Positions 40,175-48,793 of a stretch of 64,000 bases of DNA are shown here, piece by piece (the first letter of the stretch is position 1; every line of letters begins with the position of its first letter). Origin of the DNA: Gordonia sp. 'Campus'. Its GTDB lineage: Bacteria > Actinomycetota > Actinomycetes > Mycobacteriales > Mycobacteriaceae. The notes under the pieces were generated by a model. The model had not been told where the DNA came from. It did not search any database and was given only the letters and a program-made list of their open reading frames with translations. The translations under genes and the position numbers were made by a program. Where the stretch lies: positions 1 through 64,000 of the forward strand of contig NZ_JAKOIW010000023.1 in assembly GCF_022206305.1 (NCBI RefSeq), in the 5' to 3' direction.

Positions 40175-40827
40175 GTGGGCTCCTTGCGGTCGTGGGCGAT
40201 GGTCTCGCCCATCCTCGCAACGAGTCCGAGGACAACAACCCCCACCAGTGCGACCGCGGCGATGGCGGGAATGCATTGCTGCACGGGCGCGTCACTGACG
40301 ATGATTCGGGCGGTGACGAGCAGGCCGGCAAGTAGTGCCGCGATGCGGAAGAACACCATCGGCATGGGCAGCACGAGGGTCATGACCCAGGCGAGTGCGC
40401 CGGCTACGAGTGTGGCGGCTACCGCCAGCCACACCGCTGCGCCGACGTCGACCGTGTCGGCGGTGGGTGCGCCCGGTTCCCGGACGTAGAAGTCGCCGAC
40501 CGCGCCGACAATCCAGACCGCCACCGTCGTGACCAACCATGCGCCAAGGCCGGCGATCACAGCGCTCACGGCGACGCCACCGATGTAGCGGTACATGGTC
40601 GCCGAGACCTCGCGCAGCCGCGGTGTGCGGGTGGAGCTGCGGTCGTCGAGGAACGGTTGCGCCCGGGCGATAGGGGTGGGTTCGTGCGGACTGGTGGTGT
40701 CGCTACTGCTGAACGGTCGGGTCGGCTCGATCTGTTCGCCGGTGTAGGGGTCGCGGTGCGGGTCGCGGTTGTAGGGGTCTTGGTTGTAGCCGTAGAACCG
40801 GCCGTCGCGGTCGTGCGGGCTGGTCAT
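40171..40827 (-). CDS. Four-span membrane protein
   Basis: A 218-residue protein with a polar, Tyr/Asp/Pro-rich N-terminus (1-70) and about four membrane spans (VAVSAVIAGLGAWLVTTVAVWIVG, VWLAVAATLVAGALAWVMTLVLPM, IAALLAGLLVTARIIV, IPAIAAVALVGVVVLGLVARM). ATGA overlaps join it to both neighbours. AAGGGGAGGACCG precedes the ATG. Family not recognised; likely a T4SS-associated inner-membrane protein. Confidence 0.6.
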   Translation of the reverse strand: MTSPHDRDGRFYGYNQDPYNRDPHRDPYTGEQIEPTRPFSSSDTTSPHEPTPIARAQPFLDDRSSTRTPRLREVSATMYRYIGGVAVSAVIAGLGAWLVTTVAVWIVGAVGDFYVREPGAPTADTVDVGAAVWLAVAATLVAGALAWVMTLVLPMPMVFFRIAALLAGLLVTARIIVSDAPVQQCIPAIAAVALVGVVVLGLVARMGETIAHDRKEPT

Positions 40828-41693
40828 CGGTCCTCCCCTTGCGTGTGGTGCACAGTCACGCGCACACCGCCGGCATCGGTCGCCGGTGCGAGGTGGTGCG
40901 GCCACAGCTCGTCGAGCGCGGCGGCGTCGAGCGCGGTGTGCTCGAGGAGGGCTGCCGTGATTGCGTCGAGCTCGTTGCGGTGGGCGTCGAGGATGTCGCG
41001 GGCGCGGGCGATCGCGGCGACCAGGAGACCATCGCTGGATAAGTCCGCATCGACCCCCTTGGGGTGGTGGTCGAGTGCGAGCAGCGTCAAGGCCCGACCC
41101 CGGGCGTCGACGAGATCCAGTTCGGTGCCGGCGGTGGACAGTTCGCGGTGGGCGTCGACGTCGGCGGTGTAGGGCGCCACCGATATGACCAGTCGGAGCC
41201 ATTGCCGGTCGCCGTAGCTGAGGTCGGGGACGATGGTCTCGGTGACGCCGCCGGTGGAGTTGCTACGGGTACGGATGTCGACGGAGTGGACGGTGGCGCC
41301 GAGAGCGAGAGCGGCCACGGTGTGGGCGGCCTCGTGGCGCGCACGGCGCTGCCACTCGCTCGACCAAGCGCCGCCTGCAACGGCGACGGCGACTCCGGTG
41401 TCGACAGGCACAGGGAAGCACCGGGACGCACCCGCAAAGCACCGGGACGCACCCGGGACCACAGACAGGACGCGCAGTCCGACACTCACGGCGAGAAGGA
41501 CAGTGCCGACCGCCGCGACGAGTCGGACGAACACCTCACGGTCCTGCACGTAGTCCCACAGCGCACCGCCGAGACCGGCATTCCATATCGACAGCAGCAC
41601 CACGCCGAGGAGCACGCGGCCCGCGAGTGCGGAGACCTCTGATGTCGTGATCGTGCGCACCGCCTCTGCGGCGGCGGCCCTGACGCGATTCAT
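40824..41693 (-). CDS. Membrane-bound M41-like zinc metalloprotease candidate
   Basis: A 289-residue protein with membrane segments near 24-45 and 62-84, then a soluble domain opening with RRARHEAAHTVAALALGATVHSVDI; HEAAH at residues 120-124 is the HExxH zinc motif and the following hydrophobic helix plus GGVTET recalls the FtsH M41 peptidase. A later LDAHRNELDAITAALLEHTALDAAAL helix is also FtsH-like. There is no AAA ATPase part. It may process pilin or other transfer proteins. Translationally coupled to both neighbours. Confidence 0.65.
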   Translation of the reverse strand: MNRVRAAAAEAVRTITTSEVSALAGRVLLGVVLLSIWNAGLGGALWDYVQDREVFVRLVAAVGTVLLAVSVGLRVLSVVPGASRCFAGASRCFPVPVDTGVAVAVAGGAWSSEWQRRARHEAAHTVAALALGATVHSVDIRTRSNSTGGVTETIVPDLSYGDRQWLRLVISVAPYTADVDAHRELSTAGTELDLVDARGRALTLLALDHHPKGVDADLSSDGLLVAAIARARDILDAHRNELDAITAALLEHTALDAAALDELWPHHLAPATDAGGVRVTVHHTQGEDR

Positions 41694-42169
41694 GCGGTGC
41701 GGTCCAGCGGTGCGTCGGCGGGCGGCGTGGGTGCGGGTGTGGTGTCGGTGGGTGCCGACGGTTGGTCGTCTGTTGATGCTTTGTCGTCCTCGGTGGCGGT
41801 CGATGCGGAGTGTCGCGCGCGGGCGGCGGTCAGAGCGGCGTCGGGGCGCAGGCCGATGCTGGCCAGCACCGAGGGTTTCGCGCCGGCTGCCTTGGCCGCC
41901 TCGAACGCGGCGAGCACGGCGTCCTCGTCGGCCCACTGCTGCTGCGCGAGCGCTTGCATCCGGTCGAAGGTGTCGCGTAGCGAGTTCGCGTCGGTCCACC
42001 ACGACCGGGCGGTGAGCGCCTTGGCCTGGCGGTCGCGGTCGCGGCAGGTCGCCTCGTAGGTGGCGACCACCCCGGACAGTTCGGCGATGCGTGTCTCGAC
42101 GCTGTCGGACAGAAGTTCGCGGCGGTAGGCGTCCAGTGCCTCCTGCGCCGCGGTTGTCTTGGAAGCCAT
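41690..42169 (-). CDS. Helical accessory protein, first gene of the minus operon
   Basis: A 159-residue, mostly helical and charged protein (TTAAQEALDAYRRELLSDSVETRIAELSGVVATYEATCRDRDRQAKALTARSWW) with a Thr/Pro-rich acidic tail. Start at the ATG at 42169. It is next to the candidate oriT and divergent from mobC, a frequent position for relaxosome accessory or regulatory proteins. No recognised family; the role is inference from position. Confidence 0.55.
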   Translation of the reverse strand: MASKTTAAQEALDAYRRELLSDSVETRIAELSGVVATYEATCRDRDRQAKALTARSWWTDANSLRDTFDRMQALAQQQWADEDAVLAAFEAAKAAGAKPSVLASIGLRPDAALTAARARHSASTATEDDKASTDDQPSAPTDTTPAPTPPADAPLDRTA

Positions 42170-42507
42170 CTGCTGGCCACTCCCCTCTGCTCGGTGTGTC
42201 GGAGCGGGTGGCAACCCGCTACATTGTTTCTAATGTATCTAATGGTTCTAAATCAAGCACCTCGGGCGGCGCGGCGAGCCGGGGTAGGCGTCGCGACCCA
42301 CGGCCTGACCGTCCGTTGTCCCCAGCGCTTGCGACAGAACTCCCGCCCTTCCGTAGGAGGACTACCTACCGGAATTCGCGGGAGCAAGATATTCCAAAAC
42401 CGGCCGGTTTTGGCTTGCGCTGGCCGCGGGCGGTGGCGACACTCGGTGGTGTCGCGTCCGGTTGCGGCGGGCGCGGGTGGTGTCCGGTCGGGCGGCGACG
42501 CCCGGAC
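42170..42507. other. Candidate oriT / divergent control region
   Basis: Between divergent transfer operons. Features: hairpin AGCGGGT-GGCA-ACCCGCT (42203-42220); an AT-rich patch with CTAATG, CTAATG, CTAAAT repeats about 9-10 bases apart (42230-42251); nested inverted repeat CTCCCGC (42340-42346) with GCGGGAG (42378-42384) enclosing CCGTAGG and CCTACCGG; a perfect 20-base palindrome centred on CCGG at 42394-42413; and GCGACAC/GTGTCGC near 42437-42454. The density and position next to mobC and the relaxase fit an oriT. The nick site cannot be placed. Confidence 0.5.
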
Positions 42508-42978
42508 ATGGGAGGGGTGAGGGCGGTGGCGGGAGCGGCTGCGCGAGGGCATCGTCCGCACGTGCCCAGTGGGCGCAGGCAGCCGCGCAAGGTCTACTTC
42601 GACGGAGAGGAACGCGCGGTGATCGAGGTGGCCGCGGGAATGATGGGGCTGCGCTTCGGCGCCTACGTCGCCTCGGCCGCAGTGCGTGATGCGCGGTCGT
42701 TGGTCGCGCGCAGCTCCGTCGCCGGAGACGACACCGCCCCGGATGGCGCGAGCGCCCCGGTCGGGCTGAGTGTGTCCGAGGCCCAGGAACTCCTTGACGA
42801 TGTGCGTCACTTGCGGCGGCTGTTGGGCAATGTGGCCGGCAATCTCAACGACGTGGCGCGCCACGCCAACTCGACCGGTGAGCTGGCCCCGGAGTCGGCG
42901 GCGGTACTCGACTATGTGCGCCGCACCAACGACAAGCTCGACACCGAACTGATGGGTTTGCTGCGGAGGTTGCGGTGA
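42508..42978 (+). CDS. mobC: MobC-like relaxosome accessory protein
   Basis: A 156-residue protein. RQPRKVYFDGEERAVIEVAAGMMGLRFGAYVASAAVRDA is a ribbon-helix-helix-like N-terminal unit, and LRRLLGNVAGNLNDVARHANSTGELAPESAAVLDYVRRTNDKL is the MobC (PF05713-type) signature. MobC binds oriT and helps the relaxase open and nick DNA. Start uncertain (ATG 42508; GTGs at 42517 and 42526). The stop overlaps the relaxase GTG. Confidence 0.8.
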   Translation: MGGVRAVAGAAARGHRPHVPSGRRQPRKVYFDGEERAVIEVAAGMMGLRFGAYVASAAVRDARSLVARSSVAGDDTAPDGASAPVGLSVSEAQELLDDVRHLRRLLGNVAGNLNDVARHANSTGELAPESAAVLDYVRRTNDKLDTELMGLLRRLR

Positions 42979-44597
42979 TCGACAAGATTGGTCGCGGCTG
43001 GGACGCGCCGCATCTGATCAGTTATCTGATGGGGCCGGGCCGGGCCAATGAGCACACCAACCCGACGGTCATCGCCGCGTGGCACAACGACCCCGGCGCG
43101 TTGCAGCCGGGCAAGATCGGTGCCGGCGACTTCGATTTCGACCCGGCCGGGCTGGCCGCGCTGCGCGAGCATGTGCAGGCTCCGGCGGCCGCGGCAGGGT
43201 TGCCGACCCGGCAGCCCGCCGAGGGCGAACCGTTCTACACCAAGCACGGCTACGTGTGGCACGCGTCGATCGCGATTTCGGCCGAGGACGTCGCCGCGCA
43301 TGGGCCGCTGTCACACGAGACGTGGGCGCAGATCGCCCGCGATGTCATGGACCGGACCGGCATCGCCGGAGTCGACGACCCCGGCGGGTGCCGGTGGGTG
43401 GCGGTGCATCACGGACTGTCGGAGGCAGGGAACGATCACATCCACATCGCCGCGGTCCTGGTCCGCCAGGACACTGGCCGGCGGCTGCACCCGCGTAACG
43501 ACTTCCACGCCGTGCGCTCGGTGATGCGGGAGTGGGAGGACCGCCTCGGGCTGACAACGACAGCGCAGAACGACCGCAGCGCCGCTCGGGAGGCGACCCG
43601 AGGTGAGCATGAGAAGACCCAACGCCGCCGCGAGTCGGGCATGCCCGCAGCCACCCGCACCGATCCGGCCGAGACGATCCGCGGGCAGCTACGCCAGGCC
43701 GTCGCCGACACCGCAGCGGTCGCCGGTGACGGTGAAGCCTTCCTGGCCGGGCTGCGCGAGCGTGGGTTGCTGGTGCATCTGCACCACGACCGTGACGGCG
43801 CGATCGACGGGTACGCGGTGGCACTGCGCGGCGATGTCAGTGCCGAGACCGAAGCACCGATCTTCTACGGCGGCTCCAAACTCTCGCGCGACTTGTCGTG
43901 GCCGAAGCTGTCCGCCGAGTGGCAGCGACACGGCGGGACGGTCGCCGAGCGGCCCGCGAAGGTCACCATCGACCTGACCGCGGGCGCGTTCGACCGCGCC
44001 CGCGCGGCAGTGCAGCGCGCGCACACCGCGCTCGCCCACGCCGAGCACCCGGCCCATGGCCGCGACATCGCTGTGGCCGCGCACCGCATGATCACCGCCT
44101 ACTCCCGTGTCACCGACGGCACCGCACCCCCGGCGCACGCCCCGCGCACGCAGGCGGTGTGGTCCTCGCACCGCAGCGCCACCGCCGCGCGCACTACTCG
44201 GCCCTCCCCCGCCTCGGTGCCGGTGAACCCGGCCGCCGATGCGCTCAACGCCGCCGCCCGGGATCTGCTGGCGTTGCGGGTCGTCACCGAGAAGGGCTCA
44301 GCGAGCGCGGCCAGCGTCGAACTCGCAGTCGCACTGGCACAGCTGATGGTTGAGGTAGCGGCCTGGCATCAGCAACGCGGCGAGCTCCACGCCGCGACCG
44401 CAGCCCGCACCACCGGCGCCCGACTGACCCCCGTGTCTCGGCCTGCCGCTCCCGCGGCCGCCGCACCCCAACCCACACCGCAACGCACCACCACTGCGGT
44501 GCGGCCACGCACCGAGCGTGGCCACCCAGAGCCGCCGCGGCCCCGCCGTCTGCCGTCGGCCGGCGATCAGTCACCGAAGAAGGGACCACGGCTATGA
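42975..44597 (+). CDS. Relaxase (MobA/VirD2-like, HUH type)
   Basis: A 540-residue relaxase. The N-terminus WDAPHLISYLMGPGRANEHTNP contains Y17, a candidate nucleophile. The metal site is formed by histidines at 145-146 (AVHHGLSEAGND) and 155/157 (HIHIAAVLVRQDTGRRLHPRND). This matches the relaxase/mobilisation nuclease family common in Gordonia/Rhodococcus elements. The C-terminal half is Ala/Arg/Pro-rich without a helicase or primase domain. Starts at a GTG overlapping mobC; ends in an ATGA overlap with the next gene. Confidence 0.85.
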   Translation: MIDKIGRGWDAPHLISYLMGPGRANEHTNPTVIAAWHNDPGALQPGKIGAGDFDFDPAGLAALREHVQAPAAAAGLPTRQPAEGEPFYTKHGYVWHASIAISAEDVAAHGPLSHETWAQIARDVMDRTGIAGVDDPGGCRWVAVHHGLSEAGNDHIHIAAVLVRQDTGRRLHPRNDFHAVRSVMREWEDRLGLTTTAQNDRSAAREATRGEHEKTQRRRESGMPAATRTDPAETIRGQLRQAVADTAAVAGDGEAFLAGLRERGLLVHLHHDRDGAIDGYAVALRGDVSAETEAPIFYGGSKLSRDLSWPKLSAEWQRHGGTVAERPAKVTIDLTAGAFDRARAAVQRAHTALAHAEHPAHGRDIAVAAHRMITAYSRVTDGTAPPAHAPRTQAVWSSHRSATAARTTRPSPASVPVNPAADALNAAARDLLALRVVTEKGSASAASVELAVALAQLMVEVAAWHQQRGELHAATAARTTGARLTPVSRPAAPAAAAPQPTPQRTTTAVRPRTERGHPEPPRPRRLPSAGDQSPKKGPRL

Positions 44598-45994
44598 GTA
44601 CAGAGCGCTCCACGTTCGATGAGTTGGGCCGCCAGAGCGACGTTCCCTCCCTCGGGTTGCCCCGTGAACAACTGCTCACCTACGCGATGTTCGCGCGGAC
44701 AGCCGCCGGTGCGCTGCGGAGCGCGCGCGAACGCCACGGCCGGGCCGCATGGAACGACGCCGACGAAGCTGCCCGCATCCACCTCGCCGCCGACGCCGCC
44801 GCGATCGACGAGCTGACGCCCATCCAGGCCCAGGAGTGGAACCAGCGCGTGGCCGAGGGCAACGTGGGCATCGACCGTGTCGGCGATTCGGGGATGGTGA
44901 TGGCCTACGCCGGTCTCGGTGACGGCGCCGAGGTTGTGCAAGCCACCCTGGGTGACCGCACGGTCACGGTCGCGGCGGGCAGCCCTGCCACCGCGGCGCA
45001 CATCCGGGAGTGGTTGGCTGCCAATCCGAGCCACGATGCACTCTCGGATCTTCGCCAAACCGCCCGCGACATCGCCGCCGACCGCACCGAGGACGTGCCC
45101 GCGGCCGCGGCCGGCGAGGACGCGGGAGCACAGCAGCCTGAGGAGGACCGCGCGGCCATCAGCATCGACGAGCTCACCGCGCCGACTCTTCGCGAACGCC
45201 TCGGAGACCGTGTCCCGCAGAGTGTGTTCGACGACGCCCGATGGGCCACCGCGGAACGTCAGTTCCGTGATCTGGTGCGCGAGGGCGTTGACCCCGCACT
45301 GCTCGCCGATGCAGCTGCCGGCCTCACGTTCGATCGCAAAGTGCGTAGCCCGGCTGGTCTGGTCGCCTGGCAGCTACGCAAGGCCGCCCAGGGGCATACC
45401 GCCCCCACCGACGAGGATCAGGCCCGCCGCGAAGCCGCCACCGAATGGCTCGCCGCTGCCGAGGACACGCCCACCGATAGGGCACGCGCCAGCCGACTCG
45501 TCGGGCAGATCGACACCGAGTTTGATCGGGCGCTGGCTGAGAAGTACCCGGGCATTCTCACCCCGGCGGCCGATTCTGAGGACCGCTGGCACGACCACGC
45601 TGCCCGCGCGGCCACTCATACCGATCTGGCCGACACTCACGACGACACAGCGGTGCGCGAAGAGGAAGCAGTGGCACACGCGGCTCAGCGGGTCACCGAC
45701 GCAGAGCTTGCGGTGGTGGGAGGCCCGGTCGCCGACGAGCAGGTTGATCCCGCCGTTGAACGTGGTGATGCAGACACGCACGAAGCCATGGCGGCCGACG
45801 AGCGCGACCTGGCCGCCGACGCTGAGGGCGACCGCGCCGAACAAGCCGCCAGCCAGAAAGCGGCGGCGGCGCCTTTGACCCGGGGCGCCGGACCCACGGC
45901 GGCGAACCGGTCACGCGGCCGCGCCAGCGCACCCCGCGCGGCCTCGGCTGCGCGCACCAACACACAGACACGCACCCGCGGTCGAACTCAGTGA
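44594..45994 (+). CDS. Relaxase-coupled helical protein, 466 aa
   Basis: A 466-residue acidic, alanine-rich protein. N-terminal REQLLTYAMFARTAAGALRSARERHGRAAWNDADEAARIHL and AYAGLGDGAEVVQATLGDRTVTVAAGSPATAAHIREWL look folded; the region from about 250 is long charged helix ending in a basic low-complexity tail. Coupled to both the relaxase and the protease gene. It may bind DNA or the coupling protein as a relaxosome accessory; no family recognised. Confidence 0.55.
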   Translation: MSTERSTFDELGRQSDVPSLGLPREQLLTYAMFARTAAGALRSARERHGRAAWNDADEAARIHLAADAAAIDELTPIQAQEWNQRVAEGNVGIDRVGDSGMVMAYAGLGDGAEVVQATLGDRTVTVAAGSPATAAHIREWLAANPSHDALSDLRQTARDIAADRTEDVPAAAAGEDAGAQQPEEDRAAISIDELTAPTLRERLGDRVPQSVFDDARWATAERQFRDLVREGVDPALLADAAAGLTFDRKVRSPAGLVAWQLRKAAQGHTAPTDEDQARREAATEWLAAAEDTPTDRARASRLVGQIDTEFDRALAEKYPGILTPAADSEDRWHDHAARAATHTDLADTHDDTAVREEEAVAHAAQRVTDAELAVVGGPVADEQVDPAVERGDADTHEAMAADERDLAADAEGDRAEQAASQKAAAAPLTRGAGPTAANRSRGRASAPRAASAARTNTQTRTRGRTQ

Positions 45995-46764
45995 CCGATG
46001 CGGTGACCGCCGCGACCGACGATCACCGCCCCGCCCTGGGCGGGTTCGGTGTCCTCGCGCGCTGGGTGTGGGTATCGCCCGTCGCGATCTTCGCCGGTCT
46101 GGGCTTGAAAGCATCGGTGCAGGAGTCGATGTCGTACGGTCTGCTCGGCGCGATGGTCGTACTGTTCGCACTGGTGGGCGTCGCGTTCATCATTGATGGG
46201 CGCACGGTGCTGTCTCAAACCCGTGACAATCTGTCGTTGATCGGGGTCGGCCCGGTGCTGGGCGACAAGAGCTGGGTGTGGTCCCGGGGACGCCTGATCG
46301 GCGCCACCGTCGTGGCCGCCGGTGGTGTGGCCGCCGCCGTGCTGGCGTGGGTCACCGCCCAACTCATGGCGTCGCTGTTCCCGCGGGCCGAAGGTCTCAT
46401 CGACGACCGCTACGACATCTATGCCGGTCACTCGACGCCCTTTGTGTGGTTGGTGCAGATGGTCGAGAACGGCCTGTCCGAAGAACTCGTGTTCCGTTCC
46501 CCCGTCCTGGCTGCCTACCTGCTGCTGCGCGTCAGCGCCCTCGCCCACAGTCGCCTCGCGTGGATGCTGTGGGCAGTCGGATCGGTCGGCTGGACAACAG
46601 TGTTTGCCCTGTCCCACAGCGACTACGGGATGTGGAACGTGGCGCCCGCCTTCGTCATGGGACTTGTCTTCGTCGGCGTCACAGTCCTCACCCGCACCGT
46701 GTGGACCGCGGTCATCGCCCACACCACCTACAACACCTGGGCAGTGCTCGGCAGCCCCATCTGA
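45991..46764 (+). CDS. CPBP (CAAX/Abi-type) intramembrane protease
   Basis: A 257-residue membrane protein with about six to seven spans. The CPBP signatures are present: E164-E165-LVFR (ENGLSEELVFRSPV), FALSHSDYG with H209, and VIAHTTYN near the C-terminus. These residues form the glutamate/histidine active site of type II CAAX-prenyl-protease-like enzymes. In a transfer operon it could process a prepilin or peptide, or act in immunity. GTG start overlaps the preceding stop. A perfect 20-bp hairpin follows. Confidence 0.85.
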   Translation: MTDAVTAATDDHRPALGGFGVLARWVWVSPVAIFAGLGLKASVQESMSYGLLGAMVVLFALVGVAFIIDGRTVLSQTRDNLSLIGVGPVLGDKSWVWSRGRLIGATVVAAGGVAAAVLAWVTAQLMASLFPRAEGLIDDRYDIYAGHSTPFVWLVQMVENGLSEELVFRSPVLAAYLLLRVSALAHSRLAWMLWAVGSVGWTTVFALSHSDYGMWNVAPAFVMGLVFVGVTVLTRTVWTAVIAHTTYNTWAVLGSPI

Positions 46765-46802
46765 GCGCTCCCAAGTTGGGGTGAGCAGGCAGAGACGCAA
46801 CG

Positions 46803-46848
46803 ACGAGTGAGGGGTGGGTCGGACAATGCCGACCCACCCCTCACTCGT
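46803..46848. terminator. Perfect 20-bp bidirectional terminator
   Basis: Arms at 46803-46822 (starting ACGAGTGAGG) and 46829-46848 (ending CTCACTCGT) pair without mismatch around ACAATG; T-rich TCGTTGTTG follows on the plus strand. It separates the convergent mobilisation and T4SS operons. Confidence 0.75.
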
Positions 46849-46896
46849 TCGTTGTTGCTCTGCGTCTGTTCGCGTAGATCGACGCGGTTCTGGACG

Positions 46897-47196
46897 TTAC
46901 GCGGACCAGGGGCTGATGGCCCACCATTGGCCGCTACCGCTGCGGTAGCAGGTACCGAACCGTGGCCCGAACTTCTTGGCGCCGAAGCTGGTGAGCCGGT
47001 TGGCGGTGGGCGCACATTGCGCGGCGCTGCCGTGCGGGCCGACCGCGAACGCGCGATGTCCGTCGACAACGCCGATCGGACTCACCGCGGCCGCCGCCGG
47101 CCCCGCGGTGGCGACCCCTGCACCGGTTGCGACCGCGCCCGCAATCAGGACGCCAGCGACAGTGCGGCGCACCCGCTCTCGTGGAGACATGGTCAT
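46897..47196 (-). CDS. Small secreted protein
   Basis: A 99-residue protein with a signal peptide (about 1-37, VAGVLIAGAVATGAGVATAGPAAAA) and a 60-residue mature part with two cysteines (AQCAPT, GTCYRS) and aromatic residues (GQWWAISPWS). Last gene of the T4SS operon. No family recognised; perhaps a surface or pilus-associated subunit. Confidence 0.6.
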   Translation of the reverse strand: MTMSPRERVRRTVAGVLIAGAVATGAGVATAGPAAAAVSPIGVVDGHRAFAVGPHGSAAQCAPTANRLTSFGAKKFGPRFGTCYRSGSGQWWAISPWSA

Positions 47197-47260
47197 GATG
47201 TTGTTCCTCTCTTCACACTGTGGCTCCTCTTGTCAGACCACGAGGTCACCGCGGGCGCGA

Positions 47261-47563
47261 CTACTGGTAGGTCCGTCCGGACCCGTCAGGTAGCAGCTGT
47301 TCGCAGTAGCTGTAGGCGCCGCCGAATCCGTCCGGCGCGACTATCACGTGTCCGACCGGGCCCGGACCCACCCGGCACTCCGTGCTGCGCTGTTCGCTGT
47401 CGACCGTCACGAGGGGGCGTTCTGCGTCGTCGGAGACTGCGGTGAGCACGCCTGCGGTGACGAGTGCTGCGGCGCTCACCATCCCGACCGTCGCCACGGT
47501 GATGCGGCGGGCATACGAGTCGCCGGCGTTGGTGTGCTCGAACCTATTCCGGTGCCGCGGCAT
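47261..47563 (-). CDS. Small membrane-anchored protein
   Basis: A 100-residue protein with a polar start, one hydrophobic segment (about 21-45, ITVATVGMVSAAALVTAGVLTAV) and an outer part with two cysteines (STECRVG, SYCEQL). It overlaps the end of the lytic transglycosylase gene by 20 bases. Unrecognised. Confidence 0.55.
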   Translation of the reverse strand: MPRHRNRFEHTNAGDSYARRITVATVGMVSAAALVTAGVLTAVSDDAERPLVTVDSEQRSTECRVGPGPVGHVIVAPDGFGGAYSYCEQLLPDGSGRTYQ

Positions 47564-48068
47564 GGGCGATCTCCCTCGCGTACCTATCGACCCCAGGGAA
47601 TGCGTGACCGACGACGTTCATCCCGCCCATCCACACTTTGCTGATCGTCTCGTCCGTCACGGCGATGCTGCGGCCGCGCAGCTGCGCGGCGTGATCGCAG
47701 TCCACGGCCACGACGATCGCCGCGGCATCGGCTGGATTGGTGGGGTCGGTGGCCCCCGTCCGGGCCCGGTAGCGTTCGAGTGTGTTCGGCAGGATCTGGG
47801 CTGGCCCTATCGCTCCGGCCGGGCTGGTCACGTCAGCGCGGAATCCTGATTCGTACTGAAACTGGGCTGCGACGAGGTCTTTGGAAACCTCGGGGCAACC
47901 GTGGGCGTCGATCGCGGCGGCGATCGCCGCTTTGTAGGCGGCGGGTGCAGCTACCCACGCCCGCGACGTCGACACGTCGTCGGTCACGCACCCGGTGAGG
48001 GTGACCCCTGTGCAGATGGCCGCGACCACCGCCAGGGCTGTTGAACGGACCGTCATGAGGTGATTCAT
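47544..48068 (-). CDS. Lipoprotein lytic transglycosylase (VirB1-like)
   Basis: A 174-residue protein with lipoprotein signal (TGVTLTGC, C near residue 27) and an SLT-type muramidase domain: VAAQFQYESGFRADVTSPAGAIGPAQILPNTLERYRARTG, where the ES glutamate is catalytic, then TDPTNPADAAAIVVAVDCDHAAQL. Such enzymes open peptidoglycan for the secretion channel. CGGGAGCAACAG before the ATG at 48068 supports the start. Confidence 0.8.
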   Translation of the reverse strand: MNHLMTVRSTALAVVAAICTGVTLTGCVTDDVSTSRAWVAAPAAYKAAIAAAIDAHGCPEVSKDLVAAQFQYESGFRADVTSPAGAIGPAQILPNTLERYRARTGATDPTNPADAAAIVVAVDCDHAAQLRGRSIAVTDETISKVWMGGMNVVGHAFPGVDRYAREIAHAAAPE

Positions 48069-48106
48069 CTGTTGCTCCCGTCGTGGAGTGGGTAAAGCAG
48101 GGGTGC

Positions 48107-48150
48107 GGTGGCCGGGGCCCCGAGCTGGGGAGGTCGGGGTCCCGGCCACC
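48107..48150 (-). terminator. Long GC hairpin inside the T4SS operon
   Basis: Seventeen-base arms (48107-48123 and 48134-48150) pair with one mismatch. It follows the stop of the DUF4913-like gene and may partly terminate transcription into the last three genes. Confidence 0.6.
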
Positions 48151-48202
48151 ACGTCGTTGCTCCCCAGGTGGTGCGTTGGGAGTGTCCTGAGGGGCAACGG
48201 GT

Positions 48203-48793
48203 TTAGGGGGTCGGGAGGTTGAGGACCGCCGCCGGCGGGTTGGTCGTTCCGGTCGGCAGGTAGCCGTGATGGTCGGGGTCGTGGAAGGGGACGTGCTTGG
48301 GAATGCAGCGGTGAAACGGCCCCTCTTCGCTGGTGAGGATGGCCAGGTGGTGGTCGAAGTGCTCGCGCAAATAGATCAGGACGGCGCCAGGACCTTCCTG
48401 GGCGGCTTCCAGTTGGAGGGCGCGCAGTCCCCAGAGGCGGGTAATGGCTTCGGGGTGTAGATCCCATCGCGCGCACCATCGGACGCCGGGTCCGGCAGGT
48501 TTGGTTTTCACCCGACGCTCGCACCACGCGCTGACGTTGTCGCGCACCCATTCCCGCAGTACCGCCATGTCGGGTTCGGCTCCGTGCGGCTCGGTGTCCT
48601 CACTGGCACTGTCGCTGTCCTCGGCGGTGGTGTCGGTCGCCGCGCTGACGGTGTCGAGGGTGTCGGCTGCGGTGGAGCTCCACTCGTCTTCGAGTGCGGT
48701 GAGCGCGTCGCCGTGCCGGGTGACGTTGTCGGTGAGCGCGTCCAGGCGTTGTCGGAGAGCTTCGACCTCGCTGGCCAGGTCCACGCCGCTCAC
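48203..48793 (-). CDS. DUF4913 family protein
   Basis: A 196-residue protein with an N-terminal coiled-coil-like segment (SEVEALRQRLDALTDNVTRHGDALTALEDEW) and a C-terminal DUF4913 domain (about 85-180): WCARWDLHPEAITRLWGLRALQLEA, then HFDHHLAILTSEEGPFHRC. DUF4913 proteins are found next to TraG-like ATPases in actinobacterial T4SS operons; the function is not established. GTG start overlaps the coupling-protein stop (GTGA). Confidence 0.8.
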   Translation of the reverse strand: MSGVDLASEVEALRQRLDALTDNVTRHGDALTALEDEWSSTAADTLDTVSAATDTTAEDSDSASEDTEPHGAEPDMAVLREWVRDNVSAWCERRVKTKPAGPGVRWCARWDLHPEAITRLWGLRALQLEAAQEGPGAVLIYLREHFDHHLAILTSEEGPFHRCIPKHVPFHDPDHHGYLPTGTTNPPAAVLNLPTP

